Shown: positions 1 through 6,772, numbered from the stretch's first letter. The stretch: 8,926 nucleotides of DNA from JBCBAP01 sp038532435 (GCA_038532435.1 JBCBAP010000101.1:1-8926); one strand, 5' to 3'. A program made the numbers and translations. Notes: a model not told the origin generated them from the sequence alone.

Positions 1-2
1 CC

Positions 3-9
3 AGGAGAG
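3..9 (+). promoter_or_regulatory. Ribosome binding site of the FAD/GcvT gene
   Basis: AGGAGAG lies five bases (CGCAA) before the ATG at 15. The good spacing supports this ATG as the true start even though the window begins just upstream. Confidence 0.7.
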
Positions 10-14
10 CGCAA

Positions 15-2432
15 ATGTCCGAACAGTACCGTGCCGTTGTGATCGGAGGGGGCGTTGTCGGGGCCTCGGTTCTCTATCACCTGACGAAGAAGGGCTGGAC
101 GGACATCGCGTTGCTGGAGCGGGACGTGCTCACCTGCGGCTCCTCCTGGCACGCGGCGGGGGGGTTCCACACCCTCAACGGCGATCCGAACGTCGCCAAG
201 CTCCAGCAATACACCGTCGAACTCTACAAGGAGATCGAGGAGATGTCGGGCCAGTCCTGCGGCCTGCACCTCACGGGGGGCATCCAGTTGGCCAAGACCA
301 AGGACCGGATGGAAAGCCTCTACATGGCCCAGGCGCGGGGCCGGTACATGGGCATGGAGCTTGAGATCGTCACCCCGCAGGAGGCCAAGGCACGGTTCCC
401 CATCCTCGACGATCAGCAGTTTGTCGGCGGCCTCTGGGATCCGATCGAAGGGCATCTCGACCCTTCCGGCACCACCCACGCCTACGCCAAGTGCGCCCGG
501 ATGAACGGGGCCAAAATCAAGGAAAAGTGCAAGGTCGAGGACATCCGCCAGCGCGAAGACGGCATGTGGGTGCTGACGACCTCCCAGGGTGAGATCCTGA
601 CGGAGAACGTGATCAACGCGGGCGGCCTTTGGGCGCGCGAGGTTGGGCGCATGGTGGGCTTGGAACTGCCCGTGCTCGCTATGGAGCACCATTACCTGCT
701 CACGGAGGAGGTGCCGGAGGTTGTCGAGTACAACAAGGCGACCGGTGAGGAGCTCATCCACATCATCGATTTCGAGGGCGAAATCTACACCAGGCAGGAA
801 CGCACCGGCGTCCTTCTCGGCACGTACGAGCGTGCGGCGACGCCCTGGATGCCAACCGACACGCCGTGGGACTTCGGCTCCGAACTGCTGCAGCCTGATT
901 TCGACCGGATCGCCCCAAGCCTGGAGGTCGCGTTCCAGCATTTCCCGGCGCTCGAGAATGTCGGGATTCGGGAGGCGATCAACGGCCCCTTCACCTTCGC
1001 CCCGGACGGCAATCCGCTCGTCGGCCCGGTCCGCGGGCTGCAGGGCTTCTGGTGTGCATGCGCTGTGATGGCAGGCTTCAGCCAGGGCGGCGGCGTGGGC
1101 CTTGCCCTTTCGAACTGGATCGTCGACGGCGATCCGGGCTTCGATGTATGGGGGATGGACGTTTCCCGCTTCGGCGACTGGGCCACGCTCAGCTACACCA
1201 ACGAGAAGGTGCGGGAGAACTATTCCCGCCGCTTCCGCATCCGCTACCCCAACGAGGAACTGCCCGCGGCCCGCCCGCTTCGGACAGGCGCGCTTCACGA
1301 CCGGCACCTCGCGCTCGGGGCGCAGATGGGGGACAATTGGGGGCTTGAAACGCCGCTCTGGTACGCGCCAGAGGGGGTTGAAGAAACCTTCTCCTGGCGC
1401 CGCTCCACGGACCATGACCATGTGGGCCGGGAGGTTGCGACGGTGCGCGACGGCGTCGGCATCCTCGACATCACGGGATTTGCCAAGATCACCGTAGAGG
1501 GCGGCGGCGCGGCAGACTTCCTCGACAAGGTGCTGGCCTGCAAGCTGCCTGCGCCGGGCCGCATGACGCTCGCGCCGATGCTCAACGAAAGTGGCAAGCT
1601 TATCGGCGACCTCACGGTCGGCAACATAGGCGTCAAGTATTTCGTCATGGGATCGGGTACCGCGCAGGAATACTACCTGCGCCATTTTGAGGCGCACCGG
1701 CCTGCGGACGTGACGATCGAAGCGAAAGGCCCCGCGATCTGCGGCATCTCTATCGCCGGGCCCAAGTCCCGTGAGCTTTTGGACCGGGTGACCGGGGTCG
1801 ACGTGAGCCACGAGGCCTTCAGGTTCATGGCCGTTCGCGACATATTGATCGGCCACGCGCCCTGTCTTGTCGGTCGGGTGACCTACACCGGCGATCTGGG
1901 CTACGAGATCTGGATGAAGACGGACTATGCCCGCTACGTCTGGGATCTGCTGATGTCGGAGGGGGCGGACCTCGGGATCGCGCCGGTTGGCATGCGGGCG
2001 CTCAACTCTCTGCGGCTGGAGAAGAACTGGTCCTCATGGGGCCGGGAATACCGGCCCATCTACGGCCCGCTCGAGGCGCAACTCGACCGGTTCGTGGCCT
2101 ACGACAAGCCGGCGGAATTCATCGGAAAGGCGAAGGCTCTGGAAGAGAGGTCCACGGGTGGCGCGCTGCGTCTCATGAGCTTCACCGTCGCGGCGAAGGA
2201 CAGCGATCCAATCGGCGATGAACCCATTTGGTTCAAGGGCGAGGTCAAGGGCTGGGTCACGTCCGGCGGCTACGCGCACAATCAGGCAACGTCGATGGCG
2301 CAGGGCTACGTACCGAAGGAGATTGCTGGAGAGATGGAGGGGTGGGAGGTCGAAGTCCTCGGAGAACGCCTGCCCATGCGCCTCCAGCCGACGCCACTTT
2401 TCGACGCAAACGCCAGCCGGATGCGGAGCTGA
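15..2432 (+). CDS. FAD-dependent oxidoreductase / GcvT aminomethyltransferase fusion (dimethylglycine/sarcosine dehydrogenase-like)
   Basis: This 805-residue protein has the architecture of dimethylglycine and sarcosine dehydrogenases, which oxidatively N-demethylate a methylated amine and pass the one-carbon unit to tetrahydrofolate. The N-terminal DAO-type half (about residues 6-375) opens with the dinucleotide-binding motif GGGVVG (11-16). The SSWHAAG motif (43-49) places His46 where mitochondrial dimethylglycine dehydrogenase binds FAD covalently. A linker (about 380-440) leads to a GcvT folate-binding half (about 445-700) with GDLTV (531-535), YTGDLGYE (624-631) and LNSLRLEKNW (663-672), then a GcvT C-terminal barrel (about 715-795). 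Length matches the roughly 800-residue family, so the gene looks complete. An AGGAGAG site six bases ahead supports the start. It is the first gene in the window and the next gene is on the other strand, so any operon partners lie upstream. The family assignment is firm; the exact substrate (dimethylglycine, sarcosine or another N-methyl compound) cannot be read from sequence. Confidence 0.93.
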   Translation: MSEQYRAVVIGGGVVGASVLYHLTKKGWTDIALLERDVLTCGSSWHAAGGFHTLNGDPNVAKLQQYTVELYKEIEEMSGQSCGLHLTGGIQLAKTKDRMESLYMAQARGRYMGMELEIVTPQEAKARFPILDDQQFVGGLWDPIEGHLDPSGTTHAYAKCARMNGAKIKEKCKVEDIRQREDGMWVLTTSQGEILTENVINAGGLWAREVGRMVGLELPVLAMEHHYLLTEEVPEVVEYNKATGEELIHIIDFEGEIYTRQERTGVLLGTYERAATPWMPTDTPWDFGSELLQPDFDRIAPSLEVAFQHFPALENVGIREAINGPFTFAPDGNPLVGPVRGLQGFWCACAVMAGFSQGGGVGLALSNWIVDGDPGFDVWGMDVSRFGDWATLSYTNEKVRENYSRRFRIRYPNEELPAARPLRTGALHDRHLALGAQMGDNWGLETPLWYAPEGVEETFSWRRSTDHDHVGREVATVRDGVGILDITGFAKITVEGGGAADFLDKVLACKLPAPGRMTLAPMLNESGKLIGDLTVGNIGVKYFVMGSGTAQEYYLRHFEAHRPADVTIEAKGPAICGISIAGPKSRELLDRVTGVDVSHEAFRFMAVRDILIGHAPCLVGRVTYTGDLGYEIWMKTDYARYVWDLLMSEGADLGIAPVGMRALNSLRLEKNWSSWGREYRPIYGPLEAQLDRFVAYDKPAEFIGKAKALEERSTGGALRLMSFTVAAKDSDPIGDEPIWFKGEVKGWVTSGGYAHNQATSMAQGYVPKEIAGEMEGWEVEVLGERLPMRLQPTPLFDANASRMRS

Positions 2433-2786
2433 GGGAAGCGTTCTCCGCCATTGCGGGCGCCGCTTTGCGCACCGTCGCAGACGGGTCGCGACCGGAGTGA
2501 GCGCGGGCTTACGGGTCCGGACCTCCTGTATTTTACGTGGGTGCTGACTTCAGCCTGCGGGAACGCGGACGGCTCATTGAGCTACGCGGCCTACGATGCA
2601 AACCCGTCAGTTGGCCGAGCCAGGCACTGCGCCTCGCAACGTCGCCAATCCGATCAGGCGGAAAGGTAATCCCGCAGCGCCGTGGATTTGCCTCAGTCGC
2701 GGATACACTCAAAGGCGAGCGGGAAAGTGATAGGCGACGCGATGCTGCCTGAGACGCTCATCTGATCGTGCTGGATATGACAGAGC
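2433..2786. other. 354-bp gap with no credible gene
   Basis: This gap separates the stop of the FAD/GcvT gene from the stop of the minus-strand enolase-superfamily gene, so two transcription units converge on it and both should terminate here. Short open frames exist on both strands, but none has a good ribosome binding site or a recognisable protein. The visible structure is a pair of 10-bp palindromes at 2484-2493 and 2514-2523, followed by a T-rich patch near 2528-2535. I see no tRNA-like cloverleaf and no insertion sequence ends. It may hold a decayed gene or a small RNA, but nothing in the sequence establishes that. Confidence 0.6.
2484..2523. repeat. Pair of near-identical 10-bp palindromes, 30 bp apart
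   Basis: GGTCGCGACC (2484-2493) and GGTCCGGACC (2514-2523) are each perfectly self-complementary, share GGTC/GACC arms and differ only in the central two bases (GC versus CG). Both are preceded by ACG. Their start-to-start distance is exactly 30 bp, close to three helical turns. They could be a two-site operator or part of the transcript end of the upstream gene; the stems are too short and loop-free for a classical terminator. The repeat is seen directly, any function is inference. Confidence 0.55.
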
Positions 2787-4007
2787 TCACCCGCCGGCAA
2801 ACGGCGGCTCATCGCCGTACTGCTTGGGCTCCGCGGACATCTCCAGATGGAGGGCGTCACCGGTCCAGGGATGCGCGCGGGCGACATCCTCGTTGAGTTC
2901 GACACCGAGACCCGGCGCATCCGGCGGCACGATATACCCGGCCTCGATCCGTATCGGGGTCTTGAGCAGCCGGTCGTGGAAGCCGCCGCCGAGGCCGATG
3001 GATTCAGCGATCAGGAAGTTGGGACAGGTCAGTCCGAACTGGATGTTCGCCGCCCATTCGATGGGCCCTGCGTAGAGGTGCGGCGCGATCTGCGCCCCAA
3101 AACCCTCCGCGAGTGCCGCGATCTTCTTTGCCTCCCAGATACCCCCGACCCGCCCCAGCGCGGGTTGCAGGATGCTGGTGGCCCCGGAACGCAGGGCCTG
3201 CGCGAATTCATACTTCGTGGTCAGACGCTCCCCGAGGGCGATCGGCACCCGGGTCGCCTGCGCAACCGACACCATGTCTGAGGTCAGATCCGGCGGACAG
3301 GGTTCCTCGAACCAGAGCGGATCATAGGCCTCGATCCGGCGTGCAAGCCGGATCGCACCAGACGGGGTGAACTGCCCGTGGGTGCCGAAAAGGAGGTCCG
3401 CCCGGTGACCGACGGCGGAGCGCACCTCGCGGCAGAACGCCTCTGATCGCTCAAGATCCGCGAGCGACGGCTGATGGCCGCCCATGATCGTGTAGGGTCC
3501 CGCCGGATCGAACTTCACCGCCGTCAGTCCCCGCCCCACAAGATCAGCCGCCCGTTCGGCGGCACGGACAGGGCTTGCGTAGAAGGTCGCCGCATCCTCC
3601 CCCGGATCGGGATAGAGATAGCTGTAGGCGCGCAGCCGGTCCTGCACCCGCCCCCCGAGCAACGCATGGACCGGCCGGTCGAGCGCTTTGCCCACAATGT
3701 CCCAACAGGCCATCTCAATGCCCGAAAACGCGCCCATCACCGTGGGGTCGGGACGCTGGGAAAAGCCGGCCGAATGCACCCGCCGGAACATCAGCTCGAT
3801 CCGGTCCGGTGCCTCCCCCTCCATGTGGCGGGTGAAGACGTCCCGGATGACGGCTTCCATCGCCGCCACACCGACGGTCGCCGCATAGACCTCGCCCCAG
3901 CCGGTGATCCCACAGTCTGTTTTCACTTTGACAAAAATGAAGGTGCGCCCGCCGAAGCCCGGGGGCGGGTTTCCAACCACGATGATGTCGAGATCCGAAA
4001 GCTTCAT
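2787..4007 (-). CDS. Mandelate racemase/muconate lactonizing enzyme family protein (enolase superfamily, sugar-acid dehydratase-like)
   Basis: This 406-residue protein has the capping domain (about 1-125) and TIM-barrel domain (about 145-385) of the mandelate racemase branch of the enolase superfamily, whose members abstract a proton next to a carboxylate and often dehydrate sugar acids. Visible motifs are KFDPAGPY (165-172), THGQFTP (209-215), WFEEP (232-236), ALGER (257-261), APHLYAGP (308-315) and AES (334-336). Compared from memory with E. coli D-galactonate dehydratase (D183, H185, E209, E235, H285, E310), residues 208, 210, 234, 260, 310 and 335 fall at identical spacing, but 208 is Gly instead of the metal-binding Asp; the other five are conserved. 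It may therefore belong to a divergent subgroup with altered metal binding. The start is preceded by a GGGGA element six bases away. It is downstream of the pirin gene on the same strand after 255 bp and may have its own promoter. Family is sure; substrate unknown. Confidence 0.9.
   Translation of the reverse strand: MKLSDLDIIVVGNPPPGFGGRTFIFVKVKTDCGITGWGEVYAATVGVAAMEAVIRDVFTRHMEGEAPDRIELMFRRVHSAGFSQRPDPTVMGAFSGIEMACWDIVGKALDRPVHALLGGRVQDRLRAYSYLYPDPGEDAATFYASPVRAAERAADLVGRGLTAVKFDPAGPYTIMGGHQPSLADLERSEAFCREVRSAVGHRADLLFGTHGQFTPSGAIRLARRIEAYDPLWFEEPCPPDLTSDMVSVAQATRVPIALGERLTTKYEFAQALRSGATSILQPALGRVGGIWEAKKIAALAEGFGAQIAPHLYAGPIEWAANIQFGLTCPNFLIAESIGLGGGFHDRLLKTPIRIEAGYIVPPDAPGLGVELNEDVARAHPWTGDALHLEMSAEPKQYGDEPPFAGG
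2791..2807 (-). terminator. GC-rich hairpin at the 3' end of the enolase-superfamily gene
   Basis: A 6-bp perfect stem (2791-2796 with 2802-2807, CCGCCG/CGGCGG) with a 5-base loop sits over the last codons, just before the stop at 2787-2789. No U-run follows on the minus strand, so it is at best a weak or Rho-assisted end, or simply a feature of GC-rich coding sequence. Confidence 0.25.
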
Positions 4008-4262
4008 TGAGTGTCCCCGTCCGTGTGCGGTCAGTAGGACGCAGGGCGAACAGCCTGTGCAAGAGCTTTCGTGAGATGGGGAGCGACACAGTGATCAGCC
4101 GTGCCACTCCCCTGGAAAGTAGGCGCTATGAAAACCATGCACTCCATCTCGCCTGTCTCCAGCGTTACACCATTGCCCCCCCGAAGATGTTCAAAAAGGT
4201 ACAAGTGCGTTCATAAAATCCTGCAAATCCCATGGATTTGCGTGATTTGTGCCGAATTTTGC
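4008..4262 (-). promoter_or_regulatory. Gap between pirin and enolase-superfamily genes; probable leader/promoter of the latter
   Basis: The 255-bp gap is long for two genes read in the same direction and is less GC-rich near its pirin-proximal end (about 4195-4262), which suits a promoter or operator for the downstream enolase-superfamily gene. It contains a perfect inverted repeat at 4223-4241. A TTGCAC element on the minus strand near 4060 could be a -35 box, but no convincing -10 partner is seen. No credible small gene lies here. Confidence 0.4.
4223..4241. repeat. Perfect 8-bp inverted repeat, operator-like
   Basis: GCAAATCC and GGATTTGC flank a 3-bp centre (CAT). The repeat lies 22 bp beyond the pirin stop and about 216 bp upstream of the enolase-superfamily start. 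A further related element, GTGATTTG (4242-4249), abuts it. The tight AT-rich symmetry fits a dimeric regulator site better than a terminator: in RNA the loop would have only three bases, and no clean U-run follows on the minus strand. The regulator is unknown; the Lrp/AsnC protein encoded nearby is one candidate. Confidence 0.5.
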
Positions 4263-5198
4263 CTACCGATCCGGCAACGGGATGAATTCCGCATCATCTC
4301 CAGGGGGCAATTGAAAGCGTCCATGCTCCCAGTCACCGGCACGCCAGGCTTCCTTCGCGGCATCGATTCGCTCCTTGGATGAGGCGACAAAATTCCACCA
4401 GATGTAGCGGGGACCGTTGAGCGTCTCCCCCCCCAGAAGCATCAGCCGCGCATCCGTTTGCGCTTTGACAGTGATTTCATCGCCGGGGCGGAAAACCATC
4501 ATCTGCCCGGGTCCATACGCTGTTCCCGCAATCTCAACCGTGCCTTGCACAACGTAAATGCCGCGATCCTCGTGATCCGCCGGGAGCGGGATGGCCGTGC
4601 CCGCCTTCATCACCGCATCCGCATAGAACATGTCGGTGAAGGTGTTCACAGGAGCCGTCTCGCCATAAAGCCGCCCGAGGATGAGGCGCACCTCCTTGCC
4701 CTCCCCTTCGATGAAGGGCAGATCTTCCTTCGGCGCGTGCTGAAAATCCGGCGCCGCATCTTCCGCATGGTCCGGCAGAGCGACCCACGTCTGGATGCCG
4801 AAGAGACGCTCCCCGGCCTGGCGCCTCCCCGGCGCAGTGCGTTCCGAATGGGTGATGCCCTGCCCGGCCACCATCCAGTTCACCGCACCCGGTGTGATCT
4901 CCATCGAGGTGCCGAGGCTGTCCCGGTGATAGACGCCGCCTTCATAAAGGTAGGTGACGGTGCCAAGCCCGATATGGGGATGGGGCCGCACGTCCATCCC
5001 CTCATCGGTCAGAAACTCCGCCGGGCCCATCTGATCGAAGAAGATGAAAGGGCCGACCATCTGACGCTTCGGCGCGGGAAGCGCACGGCGCACCTCGAAC
5101 GCGCCGATGTCCCGGGCACGGGGGACGATGACGGTATCAATTTGATCGACCTCATCTTCGGTAGGGCAATGGGGATCGAGTGCTGGGTTCCAACTCAT
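4263..5198 (-). CDS. Pirin family protein (bicupin)
   Basis: This 311-residue protein is a pirin, a two-domain cupin that binds one metal ion in its N-terminal barrel. Some pirins act as quercetin 2,3-dioxygenases and others as regulators or redox-sensing partners. The N-terminal cupin (about 20-140) carries the metal ligands RPHPH (71-75; His73 and His75) and GITHSERT (114-121; His117 and Glu119), matching the His-His-His-Glu set of human pirin. The C-terminal pirin domain (about 185-290) includes GTVEIAG (219-225) and ends in the family-like IWWNFVASS (266-274). The start at 5198 was chosen over an in-frame ATG at 5228 because AAGGAGA lies five bases before it, while the upstream ATG has no such site. 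It sits 102 bp after the Lrp/AsnC gene on the same strand. Family assignment is firm; the physiological role is not deducible, as pirins rarely have a clear substrate. Confidence 0.93.
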   Translation of the reverse strand: MSWNPALDPHCPTEDEVDQIDTVIVPRARDIGAFEVRRALPAPKRQMVGPFIFFDQMGPAEFLTDEGMDVRPHPHIGLGTVTYLYEGGVYHRDSLGTSMEITPGAVNWMVAGQGITHSERTAPGRRQAGERLFGIQTWVALPDHAEDAAPDFQHAPKEDLPFIEGEGKEVRLILGRLYGETAPVNTFTDMFYADAVMKAGTAIPLPADHEDRGIYVVQGTVEIAGTAYGPGQMMVFRPGDEITVKAQTDARLMLLGGETLNGPRYIWWNFVASSKERIDAAKEAWRAGDWEHGRFQLPPGDDAEFIPLPDR

Positions 5199-5203
5199 GG
5201 GGA

Positions 5204-5210
5204 TCTCCTT
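5204..5210 (-). promoter_or_regulatory. Ribosome binding site deciding the pirin start
   Basis: AAGGAGA on the minus strand with a 5-base spacer to the ATG at 5196-5198. It lies inside the longer open frame that begins at 5228, so the ten extra N-terminal residues of that frame are probably not translated. Confidence 0.8.
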
Positions 5211-5262
5211 TCTGCTACCGAGAAACATGCGCCTCCAGCGGTGAAAAGGAAGATCTGATAGG

Positions 5263-5295
5263 GAAACAATATGTGCGTAACGCGACTGTTGTTTC
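5263..5295. repeat. Separated 7-bp inverted repeat upstream of the pirin gene
   Basis: GAAACAA (5263-5269) and TTGTTTC (5289-5295) are perfect complements with 19 bp between them; their centres are 26 bp apart. They lie between the Lrp/AsnC stop and the pirin start, 65-97 bp upstream of that start, in an AT-richer patch where a pirin promoter would be expected. They could be paired half-sites of a regulator. The repeat is short, so chance cannot be excluded. Confidence 0.35.
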
Positions 5296-5300
5296 TAATT

Positions 5301-5786
5301 TTAGATCGGTAGAGCTGTGCTATGTTTGATGTGGCGCAAGGAAAGGTGCGACGCAGCGTTGGCCACGCATTCCGCCGCCAGAACCCTGTTCATCAGGATA
5401 TCCTCGAACGCGGCGACCGATCCGGTTCGCAGGATGACGGTGTAGTCGAAGGCGCCGGTGACCGCATAGCAGTCCATGGCCTCGGGCATGGCATGGATCA
5501 TGGTTTCGAAGGCGCGGCGCGTCTCTGGATTGTGGTCCCTGAGGTTGATCTGCACGAAGACACAGACCGACACGCCTGCCCGATCCGCATCCACCAGCGT
5601 CACCCGCCCGGTGATCAGGCCCGTCGCCTCCAGCGCCTCGATCCGGCGCCAAACCGTGGACTGGGACATGCCGACACGCTCTGCCAGGTCCCGCAGACTC
5701 AGCGTCGCATCCCGTTGGAGATGACGCAAGATCTCGCGATCCTGTTCGGGTAGAGATTGAGCAGTTTCATTCATTGGCGAAATCAT
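5301..5786 (-). CDS. Lrp/AsnC family transcriptional regulator
   Basis: This 161-residue protein has the usual length and layout of the feast/famine regulators: an N-terminal winged helix-turn-helix (about residues 12-65, with LSLRDLAERVGMS at 29-41 and recognition helix QSTVWRRIEALE at 42-53) and a C-terminal RAM/AsnC ligand-binding domain (about 74-155, with YAVTGAFDYTVIL at 107-119). Such proteins bind amino acids and control their metabolism as dimers or octamers. It diverges from phenylalanine hydroxylase across a 97-bp gap, the standard arrangement for a regulator and its target, so control of phhA by phenylalanine or tyrosine is likely (inference). The start is uncertain: the ATG at 5786 and an in-frame ATG at 5774 are both possible, and neither has a strong ribosome binding site. 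It is followed on the same strand by the pirin gene. Family assignment is firm. Confidence 0.93.
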   Translation of the reverse strand: MISPMNETAQSLPEQDREILRHLQRDATLSLRDLAERVGMSQSTVWRRIEALEATGLITGRVTLVDADRAGVSVCVFVQINLRDHNPETRRAFETMIHAMPEAMDCYAVTGAFDYTVILRTGSVAAFEDILMNRVLAAECVANAASHLSLRHIKHSTALPI

Positions 5787-5883
5787 ATCGAAACACTCTG
5801 CTCAAATCACCTGGAAATCCGCATCAATCAGACAAGTCTTCCCAGCCAGACCTGCCACACTGGAGATAACATAGGAGGCCCAG
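5787..5883. promoter_or_regulatory. Divergent lrp/phhA control region
   Basis: This 97-bp gap must hold the promoters of both the Lrp/AsnC gene (leftward) and phhA (rightward). Visible elements are CAAATCAC (5803-5810) followed by AAATCC (5815-5820), a combination also present upstream of the enolase-superfamily gene, a small inverted repeat AGAC-AA-GTCT (5830-5839) with another AGAC at 5848-5851, and AGGAGG (5873-5878), the phhA ribosome binding site five bases before its ATG. No textbook -35/-10 pair is clear for either gene. Confidence 0.55.
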
Positions 5884-6756
5884 ATGCTCGACACGCCCAC
5901 CCCGGAAGGCAAGCACCGCTACACCAACACACCGCGCAAGGCGGACTACACGATCGACCAGAACTGGGCGAGCTACACTGACGCGGAACATGACCGCTGG
6001 AACCGCCTCGCCCATGCGGTGACCGCCCTACTGCCCGAGCGGGCCGCACCTCAGTTCATCGAGGCGCTGCAGACGCTCGACCTCACCACCGGCGGCGTTC
6101 CGGATATGGAAAAACTGTCGGACCGGCTTGAGCCGCTGACCGGCTGGCGGGTCGTCCCTGTGACGGACCTCGTGCCCGACGACATCTTTTTTGATCATCT
6201 CGCGAACCGCCGGTTCCCTGCCGGAGCCTTCATCCGGTCCGAGGCGGAAATGGAGTATCTTGAGGAACCAGATATCTTCCACGACATCTTCGGCCACGTG
6301 CCGCTGCTGGCAGACCCGGTCTATGCGGACTTCATGGAAGCCTACGGCAAGGGCGGTCAGCGGGCGATGGAGCGCGGGCAGCTGCACAACCTCGCACGGC
6401 TCTACTGGTACACGGTGGAGTTCGGCCTCATGGACACGGCCGAAGGGATGCGCATCTTCGGGGCCGGGATCCTCAGCTCCACGGGAGAGATCCGGTTCTG
6501 TCTTGAGAACGCCTCACCCCACCATGTGTGCTTCGATCTCGAACGGGTGATGCGCACCAACTACATCATCGACGACTACCAGCAGACCTACTTCGTGATC
6601 GACAGTTTCGAGAAGCTGCTCGAGGCCTGCTACGCCGATTTCGGCGATCTCTACGACCGGCTTGCTCAGCGGGCGGATATCGAGCCGGAGACACTCATCG
6701 ACGGGGACGCGGTGGTTCAGACGGGGACGCTCGCGCACTTTCGCGGGGCGGACTGA
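5884..6756 (+). CDS. phhA: Phenylalanine 4-monooxygenase (phenylalanine hydroxylase)
   Basis: PhhA hydroxylates phenylalanine to tyrosine using O2, non-heme iron and a tetrahydropterin, the first step of aerobic phenylalanine breakdown. The 290 residues form the catalytic domain typical of bacterial enzymes, without the N-terminal regulatory domain of animal forms. The iron-binding 2-His-1-carboxylate set is clear: His133 and His138 in PDIFHDIFGHVPLL (129-142) and Glu179 in YWYTVEFGL (174-182). The pterin-side motifs RRFPAGAFIR (109-118) and the C-terminal segment QQTYFVIDSFE (233-243) also match the family. AGGAGG five bases ahead confirms the start. The gene diverges from an Lrp/AsnC regulator that probably controls it. 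The usual partner phhB (pterin carbinolamine dehydratase) is not next to it in this window; the following gene is an unrelated membrane protein. Confidence 0.96.
   Translation: MLDTPTPEGKHRYTNTPRKADYTIDQNWASYTDAEHDRWNRLAHAVTALLPERAAPQFIEALQTLDLTTGGVPDMEKLSDRLEPLTGWRVVPVTDLVPDDIFFDHLANRRFPAGAFIRSEAEMEYLEEPDIFHDIFGHVPLLADPVYADFMEAYGKGGQRAMERGQLHNLARLYWYTVEFGLMDTAEGMRIFGAGILSSTGEIRFCLENASPHHVCFDLERVMRTNYIIDDYQQTYFVIDSFEKLLEACYADFGDLYDRLAQRADIEPETLIDGDAVVQTGTLAHFRGAD
6700..6730 (+). repeat. 11-bp direct repeat near the 3' end of phhA
   Basis: GACGGGGACGC occurs at 6700-6710 and again at 6720-6730. The 20-bp period is not a multiple of three, so the copies encode different residues (DGDA versus TGT), meaning it is not a peptide repeat. 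It is probably a chance or slippage product in GC-rich sequence. Confidence 0.3.
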
Positions 6757-6772
6757 CAGCGGGGGGAGAAGA

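Noticed and set aside
2451..2752. Small plus-strand open frames of about 70 codons in the gap after the FAD/GcvT gene
   Set aside because: They overlap one another in different frames, lack ribosome binding sites and give Arg/Ser-rich sequence without any family resemblance.
2787..4007. Possible pseudogene status of the enolase-superfamily gene because of the missing Asp
   Set aside because: The frame is full length, all other active-site residues are kept, and codon use and motif context look selected; a functional divergent subgroup is more likely.
4007..4382. Small plus-strand open frames across the gap between the enolase-superfamily and pirin genes
   Set aside because: They run into antisense coding sequence, have no ribosome site and show no protein-like composition.
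5199..5228. Ten-residue longer N-terminus of the pirin protein
   Set aside because: The ATG at 5226-5228 has no ribosome binding site, and the AAGGAGA for the internal ATG lies inside this stretch.
4458..5258. Plus-strand open frame of 266 codons opposite the pirin gene
   Set aside because: It is antisense to an intact pirin gene with conserved metal ligands and has no recognisable domain or ribosome binding site.
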